Shown: positions 50,968 to 59,866 of the stretch, in pieces
Layout of the letters: the number at the start of each line of letters is the position of its first letter
Numbering within the stretch: the first letter of the stretch is position 1
Origin: Bacteroidales bacterium
GTDB taxonomy: Bacteria; Bacteroidota; Bacteroidia; Bacteroidales; P3
Length of the DNA: 64,000 nucleotides
Direction: 5' to 3'
Assembly: GCA_017550405.1 (NCBI GenBank)
Contig: JAFZPH010000015.1
Span: 1-64,000 of the forward strand
Position numbers and translations under genes: made by a program
Notes under the pieces: generated by a model
Databases searched by the model: none
Told to the model about the DNA's origin: nothing
Seen by the model: the letters and a program-made list of their open reading frames with translations, nothing else

Positions 50968-50975
50968 CAAAGATA
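50968..50975 (-). promoter_or_regulatory. -7 box (TATCTTTG) for queA
   Basis: TATCTTTG on the minus strand, about 24 nt before the ATG at 50944. It gives queA its own promoter after separation from the truB transcript. Confidence 0.65.
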
Positions 50976-51302
50976 CGAAATTTTGCGACCGTTGTCAAGT
51001 TTTTTAACTTTTTTAACGCACGGCGATGACGTAATCTGTTGCCCTATATTAAGATATAAGGTGTGTCTATTTTAACAAAAACGCCTCTTCCCAGACCTTT
51101 TCCGACAGCCCGTTTTTCACTTTTGCCTTGCCCTGACTTCGTTCAATCTTGCATCCGTCTCCCCTCGTTTCTCCATCGTTTCAGGATAAGGTGATGGATA
51201 AGGATGCAGGAACAATCCTGTAGCGATACAATATTGAACGACCCAACCCCTAATCCTGAATGGAATAAAACGTAATTTTTTAATTGCTCAACCGGGCAAT
51301 AA
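50976..51302. other. Gap with a structured segment
   Basis: No gene was recognised. Between 51132 and 51242, CGTTCAAT and TGCATCC face GGATGCA and ATTGAACG, with a smaller CATC/GATG pair inside. The segment could fold as a long imperfect stem. A similar TTCGTTCAATCCAGCATCG string occurs at about 32572. Confidence 0.45.
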
Positions 51303-51551
51303 ATGCAGGCGATTGGCGTTTTTTTGAATGATATGGAAGGAATGAGATGGAAGAAAACGGGTGGCAGCAGAAATCTGAAGTATTTGGAGCAGGAGTTCAT
51401 CACCAAAGGAGGGATTAAGGAGCGGATGCACGCTGCCCGCACGGGCTACAGGGAGGAGCAGGACCGCCGCCTGCGCGAGCTGGAGGAAGAGAACAGAAGG
51501 TTGAAAGCCGAGAACGAAGAACTGAGAAAAAAATTAGAAAGACTAGTTTAA
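51303..51551 (+). CDS. Small coiled-coil protein
   Basis: 82 aa. The N-terminal half (MRWKKTGGSRNLKYLEQEFITKGG) is basic; the C-terminal half is a leucine-zipper-like coiled coil (LRELEEENRRLKAENEELRK). No family is known to me. It could be a small DNA- or protein-binding dimer. Starts at 51333 or 51342 are also possible. It lies 48 nt upstream of the porin-like gene on the same strand, so the two may be co-transcribed. Its stop codon lies within a 9-bp repeat series. Confidence 0.6.
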   Translation: MQAIGVFLNDMEGMRWKKTGGSRNLKYLEQEFITKGGIKERMHAARTGYREEQDRRLRELEEENRRLKAENEELRKKLERLV

Positions 51552-51586
51552 CTAGAAAAACTAGTAATACTAGTAAAACTAGTAAA
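51542..51586. repeat. Five 9-bp repeats ACTAGnnnn
   Basis: Units ACTAGTTTA, ACTAGAAAA, ACTAGTAAT, ACTAGTAAA and ACTAGTAAA lie head to tail. The first contains the stop codon of the coiled-coil gene. Confidence 0.85.
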
Positions 51587-51598
51587 ATATAGAACAAG

Positions 51599-52990
51599 AT
51601 GAAAAGAATACTACTATCTATTGTTTGCCTGGCAGCGGCCTTGGGGGCTGCTGCACAGGGAGAACCCTCGAAGGAGGGAACTGTGAACACCGAGAAACCC
51701 AAGAAGGTGAAAGTTACGCCTTACGGCTTTGTGAGAAACTATCTGCTGTTCGACTCGCGGAAGACCTATACCGTGGTGGGCGACGAGTACAACATGATTC
51801 CCTACGACGAGAAATGGAACGGCACACCTGCCGAATGCCAGGCGCTGGGCGTGGAGCGTGTGGATATGAACGCGGTGCCGCAGACGAGTTTCCAGGCGTT
51901 GACCACACGTTTCGGCTTGAACCTTGAAGGTCCCGATGTGCTTGGTGCTGCCACCAGCGGAAAGGTGGAGGGCGATTTCGGCGGCTTCGGCACAACAAAC
52001 ACGGTGCTTCGCCTGCGTCTGGCGTTTGTTAAGCTGACGTGGAGCAACGACCAAGGGCTGCGTCAGGAGTTGCTGGCGGGTCAGTATTGGCATCCGCTGA
52101 GCGGCGACATCATGCCCGAAGTGCTCGGTATGGCAGCTGGAGCTCCTTTCCGCGCCCATAGCCGCACGCCGCAGCTGACCTACACCTTCACACATGGCGG
52201 CTGGGGATTCACCGCCTCGGCGCTCTATCAGTTGCAGTATATGTACAACGGCCCGTCGTATTCGAACGGGGTATGGAGCAGTGTGGCCAGTTTGGACTAT
52301 GCCAAGCAGGGACTGATACCCGAAGTGTTCTTGGGAGTGCAGTATAGCGGCGAGCATGTCTACACCCAGTTGGGAAGCACCTGCCAGACCCTGAAGCCCC
52401 GCACGATAGGGTACAAGACCGTGGACGTGGACGGTGTGCCGACCGCCATCGCCACACCGGTGAAGGAGCGGCTGACCTCGTTCACCCCGACATTCTATTT
52501 CCAGTATACCGACGGCCCGCTTGCCGTCAAGTTCCGTTCGTTGCTGGCACAGAACACTAGCCATGTGAACCAGTTGAACGGCTACGGTGTGACCAATGTG
52601 CTGCCCGACGGCAGTTGGGAGTATGCACCGCTGCGGGCAGCTATCGGATACCTGAATGTCGCCTTGGGGAAGACCTACCGCGGCAATCTCTTCCTGGGAT
52701 ATATGAAGAACCTGGGAGCAGGAAAAAACCTCTATGATTTCGGCACCGAGCAGGCCGTGCGTCACCTTATCTTCATGAAGGCCGGTGAGAGTTTCACCCA
52801 CCTGAACAGCGTATGGCGTGTGGCTCCGTCGGTGAGCTACAACCTGAAACATTTCAACATCGGTCTGGAATACGAGTGGACTGTCTGCACCTACGGCGAC
52901 CAAGCCGCCAACGGCAGCATCGTGTTGAACGACAATCTGCACATGGTGGACAACCACCGTGTGTGTGCTTTGATTAAGTATAACTTTTAG
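51599..52990 (+). CDS. Outer-membrane beta-barrel (porin-like) protein
   Basis: 463 aa; signal peptide 1-19 (ALGAAAQ). The mature protein is rich in alternating amphipathic strands (GFVRNYLLFDSRKTYTV, TRFGLNLEGPDV, LRLRLAFVKLTW, PSVSYNLKHFNIGLEYEW) and ends CALIKYNF, a terminal Phe typical of barrels. It resembles DcaP/porin-like proteins of Bacteroidetes; the exact family is uncertain. It ends 4 nt inside the convergent truB stop. With the coiled-coil gene it separates truB from queA. Confidence 0.75.
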   Translation: MKRILLSIVCLAAALGAAAQGEPSKEGTVNTEKPKKVKVTPYGFVRNYLLFDSRKTYTVVGDEYNMIPYDEKWNGTPAECQALGVERVDMNAVPQTSFQALTTRFGLNLEGPDVLGAATSGKVEGDFGGFGTTNTVLRLRLAFVKLTWSNDQGLRQELLAGQYWHPLSGDIMPEVLGMAAGAPFRAHSRTPQLTYTFTHGGWGFTASALYQLQYMYNGPSYSNGVWSSVASLDYAKQGLIPEVFLGVQYSGEHVYTQLGSTCQTLKPRTIGYKTVDVDGVPTAIATPVKERLTSFTPTFYFQYTDGPLAVKFRSLLAQNTSHVNQLNGYGVTNVLPDGSWEYAPLRAAIGYLNVALGKTYRGNLFLGYMKNLGAGKNLYDFGTEQAVRHLIFMKAGESFTHLNSVWRVAPSVSYNLKHFNIGLEYEWTVCTYGDQAANGSIVLNDNLHMVDNHRVCALIKYNF

Positions 52991-53787
52991 GAGTTGAGGA
53001 ATTCCTCCACCTTGTCGAGCGCGATGGCGTCGGCAAGGGAGTAGGTGCCTATCTGTTCGCGTCGAAGCGCGGAAAGATAGGCACCGCTGTCGAGGGCCAG
53101 TCCGAAGTCGCGGGCGATGGAGCGGATGTAGGTGCCTTTGCCGCAGCGGATGCGGAAATCGAGTTGCGGCAAGTGGGCGGGGACTGTGCCCATAGGATGG
53201 TCGTAGAGATGGAGCGCATCGCTCTGGGTGGGTTGAGCCAAAGGCTCGGGGACGGCATCGGGGTCTCCCGGACGGAAAGCGGTGATGTCGAACTCGTAAA
53301 TCTGTACCGGCTTGGGGGTGGGAGAGGGGGTCTCTTCGTCGGCAGCCGTTTGGCGGGCATATTGGTAGGCTCGCTGCCCGTTGATCTTCACAGCGCTGAA
53401 GATGGGCGGCACCTGCTGGACGGTGCCGAGGAACTGCGGCAGCACGGACTGCAACAAATCGGGAGTGATGTGGGCAAAGGGATAGTAGTTGTCGACGGCG
53501 CGCTCCAGGTCGTAGCAGGGGGTGGTGGCACCGAGAACCATGGTGCCAGTGTAGACTTTGGTGCCTGCCTGCAGCTCGTCGATGCGTTTAGTGGCTTTGC
53601 CGATGCATACAAGCAGCAGCCCAGAGGCAAGGGGGTCGAGGGTACCGGCGTGGCCGATTTTGAATTTCTTCAATCCATAGACGTGGCGAATGGCCGCCTT
53701 GATTTTGTTGACGGCCTGGAAGGAGGTCCACTGACGGGGTTTGTCGACGGGGAGGACAATGCCCTCGAGCAAGGCTTCCTGAGTCAT
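52987..53787 (-). CDS. truB: tRNA pseudouridine-55 synthase
   Basis: 266 aa. Catalytic Asp in GHAGTLDPLASGLLLV, KPRQWTSFQAVNKIK at the N-terminus, and VRCGKGTYIRS-like RIRCGKGTYIRSIARD. It isomerises U55 in the T-loop of tRNAs. A stretch of about 25 residues (DPDAVPEPLAQPTQSDALH) is inserted before the last domain. Its start overlaps the uppP stop by 1 nt. Confidence 0.95.
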   Translation of the reverse strand: MTQEALLEGIVLPVDKPRQWTSFQAVNKIKAAIRHVYGLKKFKIGHAGTLDPLASGLLLVCIGKATKRIDELQAGTKVYTGTMVLGATTPCYDLERAVDNYYPFAHITPDLLQSVLPQFLGTVQQVPPIFSAVKINGQRAYQYARQTAADEETPSPTPKPVQIYEFDITAFRPGDPDAVPEPLAQPTQSDALHLYDHPMGTVPAHLPQLDFRIRCGKGTYIRSIARDFGLALDSGAYLSALRREQIGTYSLADAIALDKVEEFLNS

Positions 53788-54590
53788 CAGAAGATGGGAA
53801 GGAAGATGGCCAGGATGCCGACGATGGCGCAGTAGAGGGCGAACCAGATAAGCTTGCCTTTCTTGACGATATTAATCATCCATTTGCAGGCAAGGCATCC
53901 GCTGATGAAGGCGGCAAGGAATCCGACCACAAGGGAGAGGGTGGGGAGGCCTGCCATGGCGTTGCTGACACCTACCTCGGCCATGTCTTTGGCATCGAGC
54001 AGGGCTTCGCCCAAAATGGGAGGGATGACCATGAGGAATGAGAACTGAGCCAGTTTCTCCTTCTTGTTACCCAACAGGAGACCGGTGGCGATGGTGCTGC
54101 CCGAACGGGAGAGACCCGGCAGGACGGCGACGGCCTGGGCGATACCGATAACGAAGGCGTGCCAGGGAGAGATGTTCTCACGCTGACGGGGTTTGGCCCA
54201 ATAGGAGAAGGCCAGCAGCGAGGCGGTGACGAGGAGGCAGATGCCCACAACGAGCAGTCCGCTGCCGAAGATGGCCTCGACCTTGTCCTTGAAGAAGAAG
54301 CCCACAATGGCCACAGGAATCATGGAGATGAGGATGTTGACCACATATTTGGTGCCCTCGTTCCATTTCCACTTAAAGAGGTCTTGGAAGAGCCATACGA
54401 TTTCGCGCCAGAGGATAACGCATGTGCTGAGAACTGTTGCCACGTGCACGGCGACGGTGAACGCGAGGTTCTCCTCGCCGTTAAGGCCAAAAAGATGGGC
54501 TCCGATAGCAAGATGGCCGCTACTGCTGACGGGCAAATATTCGGTAAGACCCTGTACAAGGCCTAACACTAAGGCTTCGAACCATTCCAT
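53787..54590 (-). CDS. uppP: Undecaprenyl-diphosphatase
   Basis: Integral membrane phosphatase recycling the lipid carrier of cell-wall synthesis; 267 aa with about eight helices. Active-site motifs [14 protein letters not shown] and [17 protein letters not shown] are intact. Translationally coupled with truB downstream; DUF3098 and ftsX lie upstream. Confidence 0.95.
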   Translation of the reverse strand: MEWFEALVLGLVQGLTEYLPVSSSGHLAIGAHLFGLNGEENLAFTVAVHVATVLSTCVILWREIVWLFQDLFKWKWNEGTKYVVNILISMIPVAIVGFFFKDKVEAIFGSGLLVVGICLLVTASLLAFSYWAKPRQRENISPWHAFVIGIAQAVAVLPGLSRSGSTIATGLLLGNKKEKLAQFSFLMVIPPILGEALLDAKDMAEVGVSNAMAGLPTLSLVVGFLAAFISGCLACKWMINIVKKGKLIWFALYCAIVGILAIFLPIF

Positions 54591-54638
54591 AGTTGTAGAT
54601 TATGAATTTTGTAAGGTGATTATTGTTTGCGGTGGGGA

Positions 54639-54905
54639 TTATTCACGGTCTTTGCCTCGGTACATGATGGCCACTATCTCGGTGATGAGACCGAGGATGA
54701 TGAGGATGGGGGCCAGGTAGAGGCGACGGCCATTGAACATTTCGGGATTGAAGACATTGGGGTCGTCGCTGCCGCCACCGGCAAGGAAGATGTAGCCTAG
54801 CGCCAGGAGCACTACGCCCGCAATCATGATGATATAGTTGACCTTGTTGAAGACGAAAGTGAATTCGCGTTTGGTGTCTTCGGAGTTTTTGATTTCTTTT
54901 GCCAT
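54639..54905 (-). CDS. DUF3098 membrane protein
   Basis: 88 aa, two membrane helices (about 24-42 and 64-82) joined by a glycine- and aspartate-rich loop (AGGGSDDPNVFNPEMF). Function unknown; the family regularly lies between ftsX and uppP in Bacteroidetes, as here. Confidence 0.85.
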   Translation of the reverse strand: MAKEIKNSEDTKREFTFVFNKVNYIIMIAGVVLLALGYIFLAGGGSDDPNVFNPEMFNGRRLYLAPILIILGLITEIVAIMYRGKDRE

Positions 54906-54944
54906 ATTGATTGATAAGGTGTTATTGGATGAATAAAAGGATAA

Positions 54945-55820
54945 TCAGCGATTGTTGTGAAGATAACGCATCACGGCGGAGAGTGTCGAGAAATAGGAGA
55001 GCACAATGCCGAGGATGATGATAATGCCGGCGATGCCCGCATACCATAGCATGTGGGTGGGAGCCAGAAGGTCGAGACCGCCGAGCGACTGGTTGAAGAT
55101 GCCCGTGGCAATGGCGAGGACGAGGATGGCGATGAGCGCCCCCAGGAGTCCGTACCAGATGCTGCGCGTGAGGAAGGGGTGGGCGATGAAACCGCTCTTG
55201 GCGCCGACCAGCTGCATGGTGCGGATGGTTTCGCGCTGGGCATAGAGGGCGATGCTGATGGTGCTGCGAATCATCAGGATGCTGATGAGCACAAGGAGCG
55301 CCATGAAGACGATGAGAAACCAGGTGGCTTTATAAAACACATCGTTCAGCTCGTTGACGATATTCTCCTGGTAGGCGACCCCGATGACATTCTCGAGGCT
55401 GCTGACATCGTCGGAGAAGCGGGCGATGCTTTCGGCACGGGCTTCGGCACGGGCTTCGGGCATGTAGTCGGCACGGAGGTTCACCATCATCGAGGGGTAG
55501 AGGGGATTGTAGCCGATGAAGCCTACAAAGTCGTCGTCGAGGTCTTCGGAGAAGATTTCGGCTGCCTGTTGACGCGAGATGTAGTCGACATGCTTGACGT
55601 ATGGTATGGCTTCGATGGTTTGTTTCAACTGTGCAGCATCCTCGTCGGTGATGTCGGCGGTGAGGTCTACCTTGAAGGTGATGCGCTCCTGCATGTCGTG
55701 GGTGGCGCGGTAGATGTGGTATTCCACCATCAGACACAGTCCCAGAAGGAACATCACCAAGGTGATGCTAAGGACGGTGGAGGTGTGTGTTTCCCACAGA
55801 TTGACCTTGCTTTTGCTCAT
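54945..55820 (-). CDS. ftsX: Cell-division protein FtsX
   Basis: 291 aa ABC-permease-like protein that with FtsE controls peptidoglycan hydrolases. One N-terminal helix (15-33), an extracellular domain with the sequence YVKHVDYISRQQAAEIF, and three C-terminal helices around RETIRTMQLVGAKSGFI. A small duplication, EARAEARAE, lies in the extracellular domain. ftsE is not adjacent in the window. Confidence 0.92.
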   Translation of the reverse strand: MSKSKVNLWETHTSTVLSITLVMFLLGLCLMVEYHIYRATHDMQERITFKVDLTADITDEDAAQLKQTIEAIPYVKHVDYISRQQAAEIFSEDLDDDFVGFIGYNPLYPSMMVNLRADYMPEARAEARAESIARFSDDVSSLENVIGVAYQENIVNELNDVFYKATWFLIVFMALLVLISILMIRSTISIALYAQRETIRTMQLVGAKSGFIAHPFLTRSIWYGLLGALIAILVLAIATGIFNQSLGGLDLLAPTHMLWYAGIAGIIIILGIVLSYFSTLSAVMRYLHNNR

Positions 55821-55850
55821 ACCTGTATCGGTTGGATTGTTAGTATTAAA

Positions 55851-56018
55851 CTATAAATTGGAAAGACCTTGCTGTGTAAAGTGATACGCTTGAATCTGCA
55901 GATGTAAAAGCAATGCCTGTCGTATAAAGAAGATAAGTAATAAAAGTAGAATTAGTGCAAACGATGCACGAATCATCCATATTATATACTTATCATCAAT
56001 TATGTCTTTTAGTTTCAT
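55851..56018 (-). CDS. Possible small single-pass membrane protein upstream of ftsX
   Basis: An open frame of 55 codons, MKLKDIIDDKYIIWMIRASF, then ALILLLLLIFFIR and a polar tail ending GLSNL. It predicts one membrane helix with a short acidic and basic N-terminus. It lies 30 nt upstream of ftsX on the same strand. The region is AT-richer than its neighbours and no homologue is known to me, so it may be a chance frame. Confidence 0.4.
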   Translation of the reverse strand: MKLKDIIDDKYIIWMIRASFALILLLLLIFFIRQALLLHLQIQAYHFTQQGLSNL

Positions 56019-56117
56019 ATGCTTACATGAGATTGGAGTTTCTTTAGAAGTGTAGTACCATGTTAATCATAGGGACGTAAGGAGTAAGTAATTGCCAAGG
56101 TGCGGTAAGCGGCGGAC

Positions 56118-57257
56118 TTAGTTGGCCAGCATGACGGGCATGACCAGCATCAGGATGTCTTCGGGCGAATCTTTGCCTTCGAGCACGGGGAAGATGATGC
56201 CGGCGCGGCTGGGGTGCGACATCTCGATAAGGATTTGCTCGCTGTCGATGTTGGAGACCATCTCGGTGAGGAACTTGGCGTTGAAGCCAATCTCCATGGG
56301 GTCGCCCTCGTACTGGCAAGGCAGTTTCTCGTTTGCATCGTTGGAGAACTCCAAGTCCTCGGCACTGACAACAAGCTCATGCTCCTGGATGGAGAGACGC
56401 ACTTGGTGCGAAGCCTGGTTGGCGAAGAGGCCGACGCGGCGGAGTGTGTTGAGGAACGAATTGCGGTCGACCGTGAGGCGGTTGGGGTTGTCCTTGGGAA
56501 TGGCGGCGTCGTAGTTGGGGTAGCGGCCTTCGACAAGACGGCAGATGATGTAGAAATTCTCGAATGTGAAGAAGGCATTTGTGTTGTTGTATTCCACGCT
56601 TACCTCCAGTTCCTCTTTGTGGGAGGCGATGATGTTCTTCATCATCATGACGGGTTTGCGGGGCAGGATGAAAGAGACGGGGTTGTCGCTCTTGATATCG
56701 TTGCGGCGATAGCGAACCAGCTTATGGGCGTCGGTGGCCACAAAAGTGATGTTCTCGGTATTGATTTCGCACAGGATTCCGCTCATCTGTTGGCGCATCT
56801 CGTCGTTGGAGGCGGCGAAGGCGGTTTTGCCGATGGCGTTGGCCAGCAGGCTGCCGGGCAGGGTGATGCTGGAGGTGTCGTGCGACTCGGGCATGGCGGG
56901 GAAGGTGTCGGGGTTTTTACCTGCCAAACGGTAGCGTCCTTCGCCGGAGGTGATGCTGATATTATAGTTGGTGTCGTCAACACTGAAGGTCAGCGGCACG
57001 TCGTCGAGGCTTTTCAGGATATCGATCAGCAGTTTGGAGGGGACTGCGATGTCGGTCAGGCCATCGATGGTACCGGTTTCCACCTCCACTTTCGAGACCA
57101 GGGTGGTCTCCAGGTCGGTGGCACGGATGGTGAGAAGACCTTCGTCGAGGTGAAAGTGGAAGCAATTGATGATGGGTACGGTGTTATTATTGGTCAGCAC
57201 ACCGCTAAGCGACTGAATCTGCTTGGAGAAGAGCAGGCTGTTGATGATGAATTTCAT
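56118..57257 (-). CDS. dnaN: DNA polymerase III sliding clamp (beta subunit)
   Basis: 379 aa clamp with three similar domains. It starts MKFIINSLLFSKQIQSLSGVL, has LAGKNPDTFPAMPE between domains 1 and 2, and ends LMLVMPVMLAN, close to the canonical C-terminal pocket strand. Its own -7 box lies at 57308-57315. It is not next to dnaA here. Confidence 0.95.
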   Translation of the reverse strand: MKFIINSLLFSKQIQSLSGVLTNNNTVPIINCFHFHLDEGLLTIRATDLETTLVSKVEVETGTIDGLTDIAVPSKLLIDILKSLDDVPLTFSVDDTNYNISITSGEGRYRLAGKNPDTFPAMPESHDTSSITLPGSLLANAIGKTAFAASNDEMRQQMSGILCEINTENITFVATDAHKLVRYRRNDIKSDNPVSFILPRKPVMMMKNIIASHKEELEVSVEYNNTNAFFTFENFYIICRLVEGRYPNYDAAIPKDNPNRLTVDRNSFLNTLRRVGLFANQASHQVRLSIQEHELVVSAEDLEFSNDANEKLPCQYEGDPMEIGFNAKFLTEMVSNIDSEQILIEMSHPSRAGIIFPVLEGKDSPEDILMLVMPVMLAN

Positions 57258-57307
57258 AACTTTACACTAATTATATACTTTCTATGGCCTTTGGCCGAAT
57301 CAATTTG

Positions 57308-57315
57308 CAAAGATA
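57308..57315 (-). promoter_or_regulatory. -7 box (TATCTTTG) for dnaN
   Basis: TATCTTTG on the minus strand, 50 nt before the dnaN ATG. Confidence 0.6.
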
Positions 57316-57414
57316 ATACATATTTTCCACATAATGGAAAAAACGCAGCAATTTTTTTTCAACAACCCATGATGGCAGGAGTGTGCAGGTTGTTGAGGGG
57401 TGCAGGGCGGCAGG

Positions 57415-57783
57415 TCAGTCGAGCGAGTAGCACACCCCCTCGGGGAGGCCGGTGTCGTGGTGGAAGTTGCAGTAGGCTGCCGAGTACTTGTTGTCGATGT
57501 ACATCTGTCCGCTAATCGCGTCGCCGTTATAGAACCTTGAGCGTGTATGGTAAATGATGACGCAGTTGTGGTAGGTGGTGTTGTTGATGGTGAAGTCGGC
57601 ACCAACGGAGTCGGGGGTCTGGAGGCTGGTGATGTAACCAATGTCATATTCCGAGATATGGGATACCATGCCTGTGCATTCCACGAAATATACCACTGTG
57701 CCTTTGAATTCAAAGATATCGGCTTTCTTCTTGCAGGAGCAGAAGATGAACGGGATAAGGAGGAGAAGGAGGTATTTCTTCAT
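57415..57783 (-). CDS. Small lipoprotein, unknown
   Basis: 122 aa. The N-terminus MKKYLLLLLIPFIFCSC followed by KKK is a lipoprotein signal with Cys15 or Cys17 as acyl site. The mature part has beta-strand pattern with several Cys and Tyr (VVYFVECTGM, CVIIYHTRSRFYNGD) and ends GVCYSLD. No family recognised. It lies 20 nt downstream of dapD on the same strand. Confidence 0.7.
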   Translation of the reverse strand: MKKYLLLLLIPFIFCSCKKKADIFEFKGTVVYFVECTGMVSHISEYDIGYITSLQTPDSVGADFTINNTTYHNCVIIYHTRSRFYNGDAISGQMYIDNKYSAAYCNFHHDTGLPEGVCYSLD

Positions 57784-57802
57784 GATGGATGGATATTGGT
57801 GA

Positions 57803-58621
57803 TTAAACGCTTACCCCAAAGTCGCGCAGGGCGTTGTTGAGGGATGTCTTTTTGTCGGTTGACTGAGTGCGGCGGCCGATGATGAGGGCGCAGTTCACCT
57901 GGTAGTCGCCTGCCGGGAAATGGCGGGTGTAGCTGCCGGGAATGACAATGCTACGGGCGGGAACGCGTCCCTTCATGGTGACGGGTTCAGGGCCTGTGAC
58001 GTCGATGATGTGAGTGCTGGCAGTGATGACAGTGTTGGCTCCCAGCACCGATTCCTCCTCCACAATCACGCCCTCCACCACGATGCAACGGCTGCCGATG
58101 AAGCAGTGGTCCTCGATGATGACGGGAGCAGCCTGCACGGGTTCCAGCACGCCGCCTATGCCTACGCCGCCGCTCAGGTGTACATGCTTGCCTATCTGGG
58201 CGCAACTGCCCACGGTGGCCCAGGTGTCCACCATCGTGCCGCTGTCCACGTATGCACCGATATTGACGTACGAAGGCATCAGCACCACACCGGGAGCCAG
58301 AAAGGCTCCGTGACGGGCTACGGCATGAGGCACCACACGCACCTGGGAAGTGGCATAATCGTGTTTCAAGGGCACCTTGTCGTGGTATTCGAAGGGGCTG
58401 CACTCAATGGTCTCCATCTGGTTGATGGGGAAATAAAGAATCACGGCTTTCTTGAGCCATTCGTTCACATGCCAGCCGTCGGGGCCTTTTTCGGCTATGC
58501 GAAGTCGACCGCAGTCCAATTCGTCCACCACATCCCTGATGGCTTTCTGCACGGCATTGTCTTTGAGCAGTTCGCGGTTGTTCCACGCCTGCTCGATAAG
58601 GTCTTGAAGAGCATTGTTCAT
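57803..58621 (-). CDS. dapD: Tetrahydrodipicolinate N-succinyltransferase
   Basis: Lysine/diaminopimelate pathway enzyme, 272 aa. A helical N-terminal domain (MNNALQDLIEQAWNNRELL) is followed by a left-handed beta-helix (MPSYVNIGAYVDSGTMVDTWATVGSCAQIGKHVHLSGGVGIGGVLEP) with the catalytic Asp/Glu region. The start at 58621 is chosen because the -7 box at 58627-58634 lies within the longer frame. Confidence 0.95.
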   Translation of the reverse strand: MNNALQDLIEQAWNNRELLKDNAVQKAIRDVVDELDCGRLRIAEKGPDGWHVNEWLKKAVILYFPINQMETIECSPFEYHDKVPLKHDYATSQVRVVPHAVARHGAFLAPGVVLMPSYVNIGAYVDSGTMVDTWATVGSCAQIGKHVHLSGGVGIGGVLEPVQAAPVIIEDHCFIGSRCIVVEGVIVEEESVLGANTVITASTHIIDVTGPEPVTMKGRVPARSIVIPGSYTRHFPAGDYQVNCALIIGRRTQSTDKKTSLNNALRDFGVSV

Positions 58622-58626
58622 GACTG

Positions 58627-58634
58627 CAAAATTA
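58627..58634 (-). promoter_or_regulatory. -7 box (TAATTTTG) for dapD
   Basis: TAATTTTG ends only 5 nt before the ATG at 58621, implying a nearly leaderless message. Confidence 0.55.
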
Positions 58635-58709
58635 CAAAAAATAATTGAATCATCACCTTTTTTTTTACCTGACAAAATAAAAGCTCCAAAATTGCGTTAA
58701 AAAGAATCG

Positions 58710-59828
58710 ATGAAAAATATGAATAAATTCATACTCTTCTGCATGGCACTGCTCGTGCTGCTGCCTGTCGCACAGGGGCAGAACAAGGAGCTGATGACCC
58801 GTTTCCAGTCGGAGCTCAACCAGCTCTACCGGCAAGTGTTCACGGCGCCTACCGACAATGAACGCTACCACGCCAACGAGTCGGCCCTGCAGCTGCTCTC
58901 CGAAGCCCTCGCCGAGGAGAACTCCTTCAAATGGCAGTGGGACTTCGGCAACCAGGTGTCGGTCCTTACCGCTTCCGACAACAAGTTCCGTATCTTCACA
59001 TGGCCTGTCGTCAACGATGCCGGTGAATACGAGTGCTTCGGGTTCGTCCAGGCTTTGAACGAGAAGACCAAGGAGTATGACGTTTCGCAGCTCAACGACC
59101 GTTCCGACGACATCGTCAACCGTCAGGAAGAAACCCTCGGCCCCGACCGCTGGCTGGGGGCAGTATACCAGGAACTCATTGTCACCACATACGAAGGCCG
59201 CACCTTCTACACCCTTCTTGGATGGAACGGTGTCGACAACCTCACCCAGCGCAGAGTCATCGAGCCCGTCTGCTTCAAGTCGGGTGGCAGCACCCCCCAG
59301 TTCGGGCAGAATATCTTCCGCCGCGAGTCGAACCTGCGCCGTGTGGTGCTTGAATACCGACACGACGCCATGGTCTCCCTCCGCTACGAGGAGCAATACC
59401 TCCATCTCACCGAGCGTGTCCAGTCCCGCCGTTCAGGCCGCTCCCTGTCGTCGTTCTTCTCGTCGCTTTTCTCCAACCCCTCGCGCTCGCGCGGACGCAA
59501 GCGTGGGCGGAGAGGTCCCAGCCGTCCGGTATCCACGGCGGCACGCACTTCGTCCGCCGTGCAAAGAAGCGGCAACCGGGGTCCGACGTACAAAGTGACC
59601 GACAAGAAAGAGCGCATGATCATCTTCGACCAAGTGGCACCGCAAGTGCCGGGCATGGAAGGTCTGTACCAATACTATGTCCCCTCCGGGGTCGAGATGG
59701 CGTATGTCTTCACCGGCGGCAAATGGGAACTGTACGACACTGCCCAAGGCCGTGCCACAGACAAGAAACTGAACAAAGATTTCGACAAACCTATTGAGAA
59801 AGAAGCCCCTGCCTACCAGGTACAATAG
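58710..59828 (+). CDS. Secreted protein of unknown function with Arg-rich linker
   Basis: 372 aa; signal peptide 1-24 (LLPVAQGQ). A globular beta-rich domain (about 25-235, with VSVLTASDNKFRIFTWPVVND and FYTLLGWNGVDNLTQRRVIEP) is followed by a strongly basic low-complexity linker (about 240-290, SRSRGRKRGRRGPSRP) and a short C-terminal domain. Not recognised. It starts 38 nt upstream of dxs and may share its transcript. A second ATG at 58719 is possible. Confidence 0.7.
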   Translation: MKNMNKFILFCMALLVLLPVAQGQNKELMTRFQSELNQLYRQVFTAPTDNERYHANESALQLLSEALAEENSFKWQWDFGNQVSVLTASDNKFRIFTWPVVNDAGEYECFGFVQALNEKTKEYDVSQLNDRSDDIVNRQEETLGPDRWLGAVYQELIVTTYEGRTFYTLLGWNGVDNLTQRRVIEPVCFKSGGSTPQFGQNIFRRESNLRRVVLEYRHDAMVSLRYEEQYLHLTERVQSRRSGRSLSSFFSSLFSNPSRSRGRKRGRRGPSRPVSTAARTSSAVQRSGNRGPTYKVTDKKERMIIFDQVAPQVPGMEGLYQYYVPSGVEMAYVFTGGKWELYDTAQGRATDKKLNKDFDKPIEKEAPAYQVQ

Positions 59829-59866
59829 CCTGGCCACCCCAACCTATACTACAAAACACACCATCT

